Shown one piece after another: positions 23,482 to 32,772 of a DNA stretch of 64,000 nt. Position numbers and translations under genes: made by a program. Numbering within the stretch: the first letter of the stretch is position 1; the number at the start of each line of letters is the position of its first letter. The notes under the pieces are model-generated. The model ran no database searches. It was not told the DNA's origin and saw only the letters and a program-made list of their open reading frames with translations. Source of the stretch: Neocallimastix lanati (nom. inval.) (lineage: Eukaryota > Neocallimastigomycota > Neocallimastigomycetes > Neocallimastigales > Neocallimastigaceae); assembly GCA_016946835.1 (NCBI GenBank), contig JACVTC010000214.1, positions 62,001 to 126,000 on the forward strand. Direction: 5' to 3'.

Positions 23482-24273
23482 CTAACTTTCCGGATTGCTC
23501 CTCTCAACAAATTCCTTATAAGAGTAAGTGCATGACTTCATTACATGTCCTAATTGATAGTATTTGTAGTATCTAAATTCTTTGTTTTTATTAACTTTCT
23601 TGGTTTCAATTTTTCCTGTTCTGTTTGATTGATTGCTCCTAACATCGTTCCTACTTGATGAATAATTACTTCTAAATAACCTAAATGGTTGTTGGTGGCT
23701 TCCTTTGTTTGTTGAGTAAATGGTAGTGAAAACCTTATCACTAGAGAAATTTTTAGTGTTCGTCTCAGCTTTCTCCGCCAATTCAGATTCCTAAAAGGTT
23801 TCCTCTAAGTTAATGAATTAATTGATAATCACTTGTACTCTCTGGTATGGTCTATAGGAAATAGATTCAGTGTAATCATCGACAGTGATGAATTCTTGGT
23901 ATAACCTTGGCAGATTGTTATACAACTTTTTGTACCTCCAGTTGAAATTTTTAATGGTCTCGTTCTTTTTAATATTTAATTTTTGCAATCTTTTGCACTT
24001 CAATTGAGGGATTACTTCTAATGCATCTTCCAGAGCCTTTTTCATTTGTTTAACATTAGAATAGACTTCACCATTTTCGTTAGTAGTAAGTAAGTCTTGA
24101 AGAACACCTCATAGCTTCCCTTCTTCACCCTCCATAGCCCAAGTATGTATTGAAGATGGTGGTTTAATATTAGCCAATTTCAATAATCTAATGAATTCTC
24201 CCGACCAAGCGTCAACATCTTTGCCAGATTCATCCAATCTAGGTAAAAGATCTTCCAATTCCAAGATTTTCAT
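23482..24273 (-). pseudogene. Element J Gag
   Basis: The minus-strand start at 24273 gives M-K-I-L-E-L-E-D-L-L. Coding continues through a stop at about 24110 into a capsid-like helical region (L-Q-K-L-N-I-K-K-N-E-T-I-K-N-F, 23818-24045), a frame change, and a basic tail (23482-23781). The nucleocapsid knuckle at about 23565-23525 reads Y-x-x-Y-x-x-x-x-H-x-x-x-x-C: the first two Cys of C-x2-C-x4-H-x4-C are both Tyr. This needs two G-to-A changes on the coding strand. Confidence 0.6.
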
Positions 24274-24444
24274 ATTATTTGCGATTATTATTAATTAAAT
24301 ATTGTTATTATTATTACTCAATATATATTTTTCTTTTTATTTTTTTTTCAATTACTCTCATCCATCAATCTTTGAAATTTACTAATTTTATAATCTTTTC
24401 ATATTATTACTATTTTGTGTCTTTCATAGCTCACCAGATTTTGG

Positions 24445-24773
24445 TGCAATACAGTCATTTATCAAAATTTATTTTAGCAATAAATATATATAATTATTTT
24501 TATATATCCTTATTAAGTAATTTTATTTAAGAAAGAGAGTTTTTAATTATTTTATTTTCATATTTTCTTAAATATTTAATATTCTATCAATTTGATTTGT
24601 TAGAATTATAAATTTTTTAATTTAATTGGTTTCAAATATATATATAAAAATATTATAAATCATTAATATAAAATTATTTTAAAATAATAATAAAATTATT
24701 TTAAAATATTGTTGACAAATATTATATATTTTTTTAATATATAATTAATAATTTTTTTCATTTTCTCGTAAAA
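24445..24773 (-). repeat. Element J right LTR (5')
   Basis: This LTR aligns with 20039-20405 from CATTTATCAAA to TTTTCTCGTAA. Just inside it on the minus strand the sequence is CCAAAATCTGGTGAGCTATG. TGGTGAGC three to eight bases inside may be the primer-binding site, but the tRNA cannot be named from this window. Confidence 0.6.
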
Positions 24774-24776
24774 TGA

Positions 24777-25341
24777 TGTAGAGAATTAATTAAAAATAAT
24801 TAAATATATCTATAATTAATTCTCTCTACAATTAATAATTAAAATATTAAGATAAATGAAAAAATAAAATGAAATTGAAAACCAAGAATTTTAATAAAAC
24901 TTAATTGAGTTTATTATAAGATTATATAATAAACAACATCAAAACTGAATTAAATGTATTTAGAATAATTTTATTACAAAATTTTTATTAAAATTATTTT
25001 TAAAATATGCTTGTGTTAATTATTATAATTTCTTATAATAATAACTCTTGATTATTTTTAGAAGAATCAAGAGTCCTATTTATTTAAATTTGATTTCTAA
25101 TCTTGGAGAATTATTTCTATCTAGAAAAAGATTAGAAGAAAAAACTAGATAAATTTCGATTGGTATTTTAATTACATTTATCATGAGTTAATAAGAAAAC
25201 CCGAATAAGGGAGAAAATTTATTAATTATTAATTAAATATATATTAATTTTATTAATACTCAATCACAAATATAATTTTATAATTAATTATTTTAATTTT
25301 CTTAATTAAATGGTCAAGAAATAATATAATTTAATTATTTC
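24777..25341 (+). repeat. Gypsy-type LTR fragment related to solo LTR S
   Basis: The segment begins TGTAGAGAATTAATTA, forming a hairpin with 24813-24830, and shares a run of motifs with the solo LTR at 39123-40121: ATAATAACTCTTGATT, TCAAGAG, and a TCTAG...AAAGA-TAGAAGAAAAA-CTAGATAA stretch, in the same order. It is broken on the right by the family D solo LTR at 25342. Its own right end was not located. Confidence 0.5.
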
Positions 25342-26058
25342 TGATAAAGTACGCCTATAGGTTCAAGTTCTCTTGTTGGGAGAAGTTTTATAAAGTTGTT
25401 ATTTAATTATAAAATTTTATTTATTTATTATTTAAAAATAATTATAAAATTAATTAATACATGAATTTAATTATTATTCGAAAATATAAAATAATTATAA
25501 TATAATTTTGGCATAAAACTGTGCTGCAAAGAATAATTATAAAGAATTATTCTTGTTTTTATATTTGAAATTCATAATAAACTATTTAATTAATTAATTC
25601 TCTTAGAGTAACTATTAAGTATTTAAAGTATTTAATATAAAAGTATAAAATAATAATATAAAATATTAAAATAAAATATTCATAAAAATAATAATTAAAA
25701 TATAAATTTATTATAATTAATAAAATATAAAATATTAATATAAAATAATAATTATTAAAAATAATTAAAAATATAATAAAATAAAATATCAATAAAATAA
25801 TAAAAATAATAAAAAGAAATTTATAAATTATTTCAATTTTAACATAACATAAAATTTATGTAATAAATTTTATGTTTACATTAATTTTTATGTTCTTTCA
25901 TAATTTTATGTCTTTACATAATTTTAATTTTATCACGTTATTTTCGATCACATTTTATTTATGTCACGAATTTGCAAATGATTTATTAATTTATTTTTAT
26001 GTGATTATTAATAAAATAATTTATTAATAATTAAAGTTTTTATTTACGTTTTATATCA
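25342..26058 (-). mobile_element. Solo LTR, family D, minus orientation
   Basis: In LTR orientation it starts TGATATAAAACG and ends GTACTTTATCA (TG...CA). It is flanked on both sides by TTTC (25338-25341 and 26059-26062), a 4-bp target duplication. It aligns over its whole length with the inverted copy at 28836-29533. No coding sequence of this family lies next to it, so it is a solo LTR left by LTR-LTR recombination. A partial third copy lies at 63397-63594. Confidence 0.8.
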
Positions 26059-26074
26059 TTTCTTAATTAAATAA

Positions 26075-26330
26075 TATTAGAAAATACACTTTATTATAAT
26101 ATTATTAAGAACGTCGGATATTAAAAATATTACATTATTAATTATTTATATTATACATTTTATAATAATTTCACATATATACATATGATATATATTACAT
26201 GATATAATACTCCACTATTACATATACATATATTTTATATTTATGTTTCTTATATTTATTTTATGATTTACTATATTTATTTATTAATTATATTGAATAT
26301 ATATTAAATATATTAAACTTATTTCTAACA
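26075..26330 (-). repeat. Element A left LTR (3')
   Basis: In element orientation it starts TGTTAGAAATAAG and ends GTGTATTTTCTAATA. It is preceded by the polypurine tract ACGGGGAG at 26331-26338, from which plus-strand DNA synthesis would start. It differs from the right LTR by single substitutions near 26169 and 26211. Confidence 0.9.
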
Positions 26331-26342
26331 CTCCCCGTAAGT

Positions 26343-27674
26343 TTAATATACTTTATTTAATAAGGCATCTTTAAATTTATTAGTTAAAGTTCCGTTTAGG
26401 TATTTTGTTAGTCCATCAGCTAAATTATATTGGGATTTTATATATTTTAAATCTACTTCATTTTCTTTTATTAATTCTCTTATTTTATGGTATTTTAAAT
26501 TAATATGTCTTGATTTAGGATTTATAGTTTCATTTTTACTATTATAAATCGCTGCTTTATTATCTACATTTATAGTAATACATCCAACATTAATATTTAA
26601 TTCATTTAAGAAATGTTTTACCCACATACATGTTAGAGCACATTCGTTTAAGCTATAGTATTCACTTTCAGCAGTTGATACAGCTATACATTTTTGTAAT
26701 TTCGAATACCACGTAATTGGAGCAGTACCCATTAAAATAATAAATCCAGTTGTTGATCTTTTTGTTTCTTCATCTCCTCCTAAATCATCATCAACATAAA
26801 CATTTAAATTTATATTGTTAGTAAATTTAATTCCATAATATTTAGTACCTTTTAAATATCTGAATATTCTTATCACGTTAATCCAATCCTCATAAGTAGG
26901 ATTTTTGTTTTTTCTGGATGCTTTACTAGTTGCAAATAATATATCTGGTCTAGTTCCAATAGCCAGATATAATAAGCATCCAAATGCTTTCATATATAAT
27001 TTCTGATTAAATTTTTTATTTCTTAATTCTTCATTTTTAATAAACATCATATTTGATGTTTCATTATATTTATCTATATTAAATTCATTTAATATTTTAT
27101 CTACATATTGTGATTGATGTAATAAATAACCATCATCACATTTTATAAATTTTATTCCAATTATGAAATCAACTAAACCTATATCACTTAATTCAAATTT
27201 ATTTTTAATTTCTTCTTTAATTATATTTATAGTTTTTCTTCTACCGGCTATTAATATATCATTAACATATATTGCCAAAATACATATAACATTATTATTA
27301 TTATCTTTTTTAACATATACGCATGGTTCACTTTTACATCTTATGAAACCTAATTCTATTAATGTATCATTAATTTTAAAATTCCACATCCTACCTGCTT
27401 GTTTTAATCCGTAAATAGCCTTGTTCAACTTCCAGTATCCCTTCTTGAAATTTTCATCACCCTCTGGGATTTCCATATATAGTTCTTCTTTGAGTTCAGC
27501 ATTTAAATATGCTGCCTTTATGTCTAGTTGGTAAATATTAAAATTATAATGAACTGCTAAAGCAGTTATGATCCTCAAAGAGTCTTGTTTTAAAGTAGGG
27601 GAAAAGGTTTCTATATAATCTATACCTAAAATTTGTGAGAAACCTCTTGCTACTAATCTTGCTTTATACTTCAC
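26343..27674 (-). CDS. Element A reverse transcriptase-RNase H
   Basis: The 443-residue frame is the C-terminal part of Pol. It opens with K-Y-K-A-R-L-V-A-R-G-F-S-Q, followed by Q-L-D-I-K-A-A-Y-L-N-A near residue 50, Y-G-L-K-Q-A-G-R-M-W and the catalytic box near residue 133. That box reads Y-V-N-D instead of Y-V-D-D, an Asp-to-Asn change that should abolish polymerase activity. RNase H follows with V-Y-V-D-D-D-L near residue 290, S-T-A-E-S-E-Y and V-D-N-K-A-A. The end, N-K-F-K-D-A-L, is 12 bases from the LTR. A single in-frame TAG separates it from the upstream frame. Confidence 0.9.
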   Translation of the reverse strand: MKYKARLVARGFSQILGIDYIETFSPTLKQDSLRIITALAVHYNFNIYQLDIKAAYLNAELKEELYMEIPEGDENFKKGYWKLNKAIYGLKQAGRMWNFKINDTLIELGFIRCKSEPCVYVKKDNNNNVICILAIYVNDILIAGRRKTINIIKEEIKNKFELSDIGLVDFIIGIKFIKCDDGYLLHQSQYVDKILNEFNIDKYNETSNMMFIKNEELRNKKFNQKLYMKAFGCLLYLAIGTRPDILFATSKASRKNKNPTYEDWINVIRIFRYLKGTKYYGIKFTNNINLNVYVDDDLGGDEETKRSTTGFIILMGTAPITWYSKLQKCIAVSTAESEYYSLNECALTCMWVKHFLNELNINVGCITINVDNKAAIYNSKNETINPKSRHINLKYHKIRELIKENEVDLKYIKSQYNLADGLTKYLNGTLTNKFKDALLNKVY

Positions 27675-27677
27675 AAT

Positions 27678-28831
27678 CTAACCTTTATCATTTCTTTTAT
27701 ATGTAAATACCCATCTACAGGATATTACATTTTTATCCTTAGGAATATTATAAACGAAAGTATAAACATTTTTATTTTTCATATTTTCTAATTCTACACT
27801 TACAGCTTTAAGCCAATTATCCTCATCAGGTCTCTCAAATATATCGTCAAAATCTAAAGGTGGTTCTAGTTCCTCCAAATTAAATGATACTAAATTAATA
27901 TTTGATAAGTATTTAATTTTCTTATTAATATCTTCATATTCTTCATTATACTTTCTTTTATTATTTTCATTTTGTTCATGAACTTCTTTAGTAATATTTA
28001 AAATATTGTTTATTTTATGATCATTTTTATAATTAACTTGTTTGTTTACATTATTTTGTTTATTTAAATTTAAATTATTTTTATTGTTTGAATTTAAATT
28101 TATATGTCTATTTATGATTCCATTTTCAATATTTAAATTTGAGTTCTTACTTACGTCTCCGAGAATTTCATTATTATTATTAAAATTATTATTATTTAAA
28201 TTTAAATCCTTACTTACTATTTTTTCATTTGAATTATAATTTGTTTTGTTTACATTTTTAATTGTTAAATTTTTATTTTCTTTATTTAAATTTAAATTAT
28301 TATTTCCCATTAGGTTTTCAATATCAAAAGAATTATCTTTAATTTTGGAATCATTATTATTTTCGTTATTCATTATTTTTCTTTGGTTAATTTTAGAGTT
28401 TAGTTCTGTTTCTGAATTTTGTTCATTTTGCTCATTATAAAATTGATCATTTTTTGAATTTAAATATTGATAATTCAAATTGTTGTTTTTAATATTTAAA
28501 TTATTATTATTTAAATTTTCATTATTTAAATTAATTTTATAATTATTATTTAAATTTTTATAATTTTGATTTAATAAATTATTATTATTAATATTATTTA
28601 AATTTTGGGCATTTTCAAAATTTACATTTAAATTATTTAAATGGCCACTTTGAAAATTTAAATTAGGATAATTTAAAACAGGAAAAGAAAAATTTTGTTT
28701 TAAATTATTATAATTATAATATGGCATATAATAATTTGGTATATCATAATTATATTGTCCATAATGATTTTGGGGTAAATTATTTGATAAATAATTTCCA
28801 TATATGGAAGGATCATAATAATTTAAATTAT
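27678..28831 (-). CDS. Element A Asn-rich linker and start of RT
   Basis: The frame encodes a long Asn/Leu-rich linker (N-L-N-N-N-N type repeats) and ends in the RT N-terminal region, with N-W-L-K-A-V-S-V-E-L-E-N-M-K-N and C-R-W-V-F-T-Y-K-R near the stop at 27678. The apparent Met start at 28727 is internal: coding continues upstream to the family D insertion at 28836 and resumes beyond it at 29538. The linker separates integrase from RT and is much longer than in well-known copia elements. Confidence 0.75.
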
Positions 28832-28835
28832 TATG

Positions 28836-29533
28836 TGATATAAAACGTAAATAAAAACTTTAATTATTAATAAATTATTTTATTAATAATTACATAAAAA
28901 TAAATTAATAAATCATTTGCAAATTCGTGACATAAATAAAACGTGATCGAAAATAACGTGAGAAAATTAAAATTATGTAAAGACATAAAATTATGAAAGA
29001 ACATAAAAATTAATGTAAACATAAAATTTATTACATAAATTTTATGTTATGTTAAAATTGAAATAATTTATAAATTTCTTTTTATTATTTTTATTATTTT
29101 TATATTTAATATTTTATTTTATTATATTTTTAATTATTTTAATAATTATTATTTTATATTAATATTTTATTAATTATAATAAATTTATATTTTTATTAAT
29201 ATTTTATGAATATTTTATATTTTATTTTATACTTTTATATTAAATACTTTAAATACTTAATAGTTACTCTAAAAGAATTAATTAATTAATTAAATAGTTT
29301 ATTATGAATTTCAAATATAAAAACAAGAATAATTCTTTATAATTATTCTTTGCAGCACAATTTTATGCCAAATTTATATTATAATTATTTTATATTTTCA
29401 AGATAAATATTAAATACATGTATTAATTAATTTTATAATTATTCTTAAATAAATAAATAAATTTTATAATTAAATAACAATTTTATAAAACTTCTCCCAA
29501 CAAGAGAACTTGAACCAAAGGCGTACTTTATCA
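28836..29533 (+). mobile_element. Solo LTR, family D, plus orientation
   Basis: It starts TGATATAAAACG and ends GTACTTTATCA, with TATG duplicated on both sides (28832-28835, 29534-29537). Taking it out with one TATG restores the minus-strand reading frame of element A through P-Y-D-H-N-N-L-N-Y-Y, which confirms the boundaries. The inverted sister copy at 25342-26058 lies 2.8 kb away. Confidence 0.9.
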
Positions 29534-29593
29534 TATGATCATATGGCAAATTATTTATATTATTTAAATTATTATTAATTAGATTATTATTAA
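29534..29593 (-). pseudogene. Short element A linker segment between two insertions
   Basis: This 60-base island encodes minus-strand Asn-rich Pol linker (N-N-L-N-N-I-N-N-L-P-Y-D-H). It is bounded by the TATG duplication of the family D solo LTR on the left and the ATTAA duplication of copia B on the right, so it is a remnant of element A between two later insertions. Confidence 0.75.
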
Positions 29594-29883
29594 TGTTAAC
29601 AATCAAGATTATTATATAATAATTATATAATAACATAAATTTAATTTAATAAAAATGTATATACATATAAATTTATTCTAACATATGACGTCACATGTAT
29701 TTATTCATAATTTAATTTTATTCATATATTTATGTAAACAATTGTTATACTTTAAAAACTGTACTCTCTCTCTTTTATAAAAAACTTAAATAAATAAAGT
29801 GTTAATAATAATTATTAATACAAAACAATATTAAAGGTATTATTTTATCTTTGTGTCTTTTTTCTACCGATAGTCGGTTAATA
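29594..29883 (+). repeat. Element B 5' LTR
   Basis: The LTR starts TGTTAACAATCAAG and ends AGTCGGTTAATA. It carries an 8-bp TGACGTCA palindrome at 29686-29693 and a TATA-like TTTTATAAAA after a CT-rich tract at about 29764-29785, consistent with a Pol II promoter. The only difference from the 3' LTR is C versus T in the pyrimidine run near the end. Transcription would start inside this LTR. Confidence 0.9.
29686..29693. promoter_or_regulatory. CRE/ATF-type palindrome TGACGTCA in LTR
   Basis: The perfect octamer TGACGTCA, the cAMP-response-element binding site of bZIP ATF/CREB-family factors, lies upstream of the TATA-like element. It is repeated in the 3' LTR at 35165-35172. G and C are scarce here, so the motif stands out. 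Binding by a host bZIP factor is an inference. Confidence 0.5.
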
Positions 29884-29897
29884 GATTAAGAGTCTCA
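29884..29897 (+). promoter_or_regulatory. Element B primer-binding site
   Basis: GATTAAGAGTCTCA abuts the 5' LTR end. Its complement, TGAGACTCTTAATC, has the anticodon-arm form of tRNA-Lys(CUU): stem TGAGA, then loop CTCTTAA with CTT as anticodon. It does not match a tRNA 3' end (no TGG start), pointing to priming by a tRNA fragment cut in the anticodon region. A run of 23 A lies downstream at 29924-29946. Confidence 0.65.
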
Positions 29898-29999
29898 AAG
29901 AAGACCAGAGACTAAAATATCATAAAAAAAAAAAAAAAAAAAAAAATTTTAATAAAAATTTTTAATATATTAATAAATTAAAAATTTATTATTTTTTCC

Positions 30000-30398
30000 A
30001 TGAGCGAGATTAATAATTATATAATATTAAAAGGTACAGATAATTATGCGTTATGGTTTAATTATCTGTGCAATGAACTAAGAAAGGAAGGTTTATTACA
30101 CTACATTAAAGAAAATGTATTGAATAACGTGGATATTGATAATCCACCAAATGATAAGAAAGAACAAATTAAAAAGGATGCAAAAGTTGTATCTAAAATT
30201 CTAAATACAATAAATATAAATATCCATAGAGAAATAGTAGGACTAAATACTTCCTATGAAATTATATCAAAATTAAAGAAGAAATATGGTAGTTCAACTA
30301 CTGATTCATCATACTGGTTGAAGAAATTAAACTCAATAAAAACAACTAATAAACAAGGAATTATAGACGTGATAGATCAGTTAAAAGATATTTTTTGA
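30000..30398 (+). CDS. Element B Gag N-terminal part
   Basis: The start M-S-E-I-N-N-Y-I-I-L-K-G-T lies about 115 bases after the 5' LTR and fits the copia Gag start seen in element F (M-S-E-L-R-V-T-I-L-K-G-P). The 132-residue frame covers the N-terminal helical capsid region, with W-F-N-Y-L-C-N-E-L and S-Y-W-L-K-K-L-N-S-I. It ends at a TGA created by one extra T in a six-T run at about 30390; Gag then continues with one more frame change before 30434. Confidence 0.8.
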   Translation: MSEINNYIILKGTDNYALWFNYLCNELRKEGLLHYIKENVLNNVDIDNPPNDKKEQIKKDAKVVSKILNTININIHREIVGLNTSYEIISKLKKKYGSSTTDSSYWLKKLNSIKTTNKQGIIDVIDQLKDIF

Positions 30399-30433
30399 AA
30401 ACATGGATAATATAAATTTCCACTTATCTGAAG

Positions 30434-31813
30434 ATGAAAAATTTAAGATACCTATTTAACGCTATGCCAGAAGATTATACAAATAAATTTACTCTTACTG
30501 ATATAGATAATTTTACTAGTATTAGTAAGAAAATAGTGGAAGACATAAACAAACTTGCTTATATCCAACAATGGAACTTAAATAATCAACCTATGGATGA
30601 TCCAATGGAAATAGACTATGCTGGTAAATTCCAAAAGAAGAATAAAAATAACAATAAAAGAAACTACCAGACAAAGAAAGCAGATAAAAAATACTGTCAT
30701 ATATGTAATAAAAATAATCACAACACTTCTGATTGCTGGTTTAACGCCTTAAATAAGAACAGTAAATTTAATAAATATGTAAACCAAGAGTATTCCAAGG
30801 AAGAGAATACAAACAATAGTAAAAGTAATAATAATAATCAATCATCTTCAAAGAAAAAAGGAAAAGGAACATATTATACAGGAATAATTAAACAATATAA
30901 TATAAATGAACAATATAATAATAATGTAGATTATGAAGATATAAAGATCATGTTTAAAAAGGATACTAATAAATCTCATAAATCAGTATATTTAATTAAT
31001 TATAAAAATAACGCGTCAAAAGTGTTAAAGAACATTTCTTCAATTAATTTCTATGATAAATCCTACTGGTTATATGATTCTGGAGCAGGAGAACACTTAA
31101 CAAACAATAAAAACTTATTAAAAAACTACAAAAAAGAAGAAATTGAATTAACCTGTGCTAATAATACTGTATGCACCTTTGAAGGTTACGGAGAATTTTC
31201 TTTCTTTATAAATAATTATAAAATTATTTTAAAGCGCGTATTATACTCAAAAGATGTTGCCAAGAACATGATAAGTGGTGTGGAATTAGCTAAATTAGGC
31301 ATTAAGACTCTAACTGAATCAATTAATAATGATACAGTTAAAATTAATTTAATGGATAACCTATACAAAACTATAGGATCATTTGTATCAAATAGTCGCA
31401 ATGAATTAATTATTACAGCAATACATGATAATTCAATAAAAGAAAATATAAAAAATAATATAATGGCAATAAATAAACTAAATAATGAAAGTAAATTATT
31501 ATGGCATAGAAGATTAGGCCATTATTATTTAGAAAATTTAAATGAATATTTAGATATTCATAATATTAAAGAATCAGAATGTATTGACTGTAAAATTGCA
31601 AAATTAAAACGATTCCCACATAACAAAGAAACTCCAAAAGCAACAGAAATATTAGAAATAATACATTCCGATATTATTGGACCAATTAATAATTCAATTA
31701 CTGGGAAAAGATTTATACTAACAGTAATTGATGAAAAATCACATAAAAGTTGGATTTTTCTGATGAAAAGTAAATCAGAAACAATTTACTTATTGATTTT
31801 ATTAAATATTTAA
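30434..31813 (+). CDS. Element B Gag C-terminus, protease and integrase N-terminus
   Basis: The 459-residue frame holds the rest of Gag, a zinc knuckle C-H-I-C-N-K-N-N-H-N-T-S-D-C near residues 88-101, a protease with catalytic D-S-G-A near residue 215, and the integrase HHCC module (L-W-H-R-R-L-G-H near residue 356, then C-I-D-C near 384). The first catalytic Asp is at I-I-H-S-D-I-I-G near residue 413. The frame is lost near 31795, where one T appears to be missing. It lies between the Gag N-terminal frame and the integrase core. Confidence 0.85.
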   Translation: MKNLRYLFNAMPEDYTNKFTLTDIDNFTSISKKIVEDINKLAYIQQWNLNNQPMDDPMEIDYAGKFQKKNKNNNKRNYQTKKADKKYCHICNKNNHNTSDCWFNALNKNSKFNKYVNQEYSKEENTNNSKSNNNNQSSSKKKGKGTYYTGIIKQYNINEQYNNNVDYEDIKIMFKKDTNKSHKSVYLINYKNNASKVLKNISSINFYDKSYWLYDSGAGEHLTNNKNLLKNYKKEEIELTCANNTVCTFEGYGEFSFFINNYKIILKRVLYSKDVAKNMISGVELAKLGIKTLTESINNDTVKINLMDNLYKTIGSFVSNSRNELIITAIHDNSIKENIKNNIMAINKLNNESKLLWHRRLGHYYLENLNEYLDIHNIKESECIDCKIAKLKRFPHNKETPKATEILEIIHSDIIGPINNSITGKRFILTVIDEKSHKSWIFLMKSKSETIYLLILLNI

Positions 31814-32772
31814 ATAATATTTTTAATGATAAAAAAGTAAAAAATTTTAAGTCTGATAATGCTAAGGAATATAGAAATAAAAAGTTAACTAGATTTTGCA
31901 AAGATAACGGAATAAATAAAATTTATTCTCCTCCCTACAATCCAGAAAATAATGGTTTAGCAGAAAGGTTTAATCAAACCATTATTTCTTGTACTAAAAC
32001 TTTGCTATAGTGGAGCAAATTATCTGAAAATTTTTGGGATTTCGCTATCCAATATGCAAATTGTTTATATAATAAAACTCCGCATCTTATCTCTGAGAAA
32101 ACTATCTCAGATGAAGTTTTCTTCAATGAAAAAGTTAAAATTGATCATATTAGGACTTTTGGATGTATTACCTATTATAAAATTTTTGATCAAAATAAAT
32201 CTAAGTTTTCACCAAATTCAAAGAAAGGAATTTTCCTTGGATTTAGTGAAGTTACTAACTCTGATATTGTTATGGATTATGAAGATTATAAAATCCATAA
32301 TGTTAGAGAAATAATATGTAAAGAAAATGAGCCAGCAAAACTCTCACTATCTAATTCAGTAGGTGAAGAAAATGGATATCCATCCTTTTTAAATTTTGAC
32401 TTTAATTTTAGCAAGACAAACAGGATAAAAAGTGGTACAATCCTTAATTTTCCTGGTCAAAATGACCATAAAAACTTGGATTCAAATTCAGTAGAAAATG
32501 AAAATAAAAATAATTCTGAAAAAGAAAATTCTGGTGATATTAATAATACTGATTTTAATACTATTACTAATACTAAAAATAATATTGAAAATACATTAAA
32601 TGAAAACCATAATAATGATGTAAATAAAAATGAAAATAAAATGAAAAAGAAAAGCAATATTGAGGTAACCCAAGAAAAGGAAATAGAAGAACCTAATAAT
32701 TTTTCTGATGATGAATTTTTTGACGCAGTGGATGAAAAAAATTTTATTAATAAAAAATTTTCAAAATTTTGA
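31798..32772 (+). pseudogene. Element B integrase core, C-terminus and start of linker
   Basis: After the frame change, integrase continues: F-K-S-D-N-A-K-E-Y (second Asp), Y-S-P-P-Y-N-P-E-N-N-G-L-A-E-R-F (catalytic Glu), an in-frame TAG at about 32008, then L-S-E-N-F-W-D, F-G-C-I-T-Y-Y and K-K-G-I-F-L-G-F, a typical copia integrase C-terminus. From 32272 a 166-residue frame runs into an acidic, Asn-rich linker. It is lost near 32757 in another A/T run. Confidence 0.8.

Larger units (their letters stand above)
20039..24773 (-). mobile_element. Ty3/gypsy element J, LTR to LTR
   Basis: Two diverged LTRs (20039-20405 and 24445-24773) flank a minus-strand Gag-protease-RT-RNase H-integrase series. 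A deletion removes the HHCC and first Asp of integrase at about 21126, and several frame changes and stops break pol. The LTRs differ by many substitutions and indels, so this is an old insertion. I did not find an exact target-site duplication; ATGG on the left against ATGA on the right is the nearest match. Confidence 0.7.

Noticed and set aside
20034-24777. A target-site duplication for gypsy J
   Set aside because: The best flanking match is ATGG against ATGA with uncertain LTR ends, which is not enough to claim.
30398-30434. Programmed frameshift between Gag parts of element B
   Set aside because: The break is inside Gag rather than at the Gag-Pol border, needs two changes within 50 bases, and each lies in an A/T run; errors or mutations explain it better.
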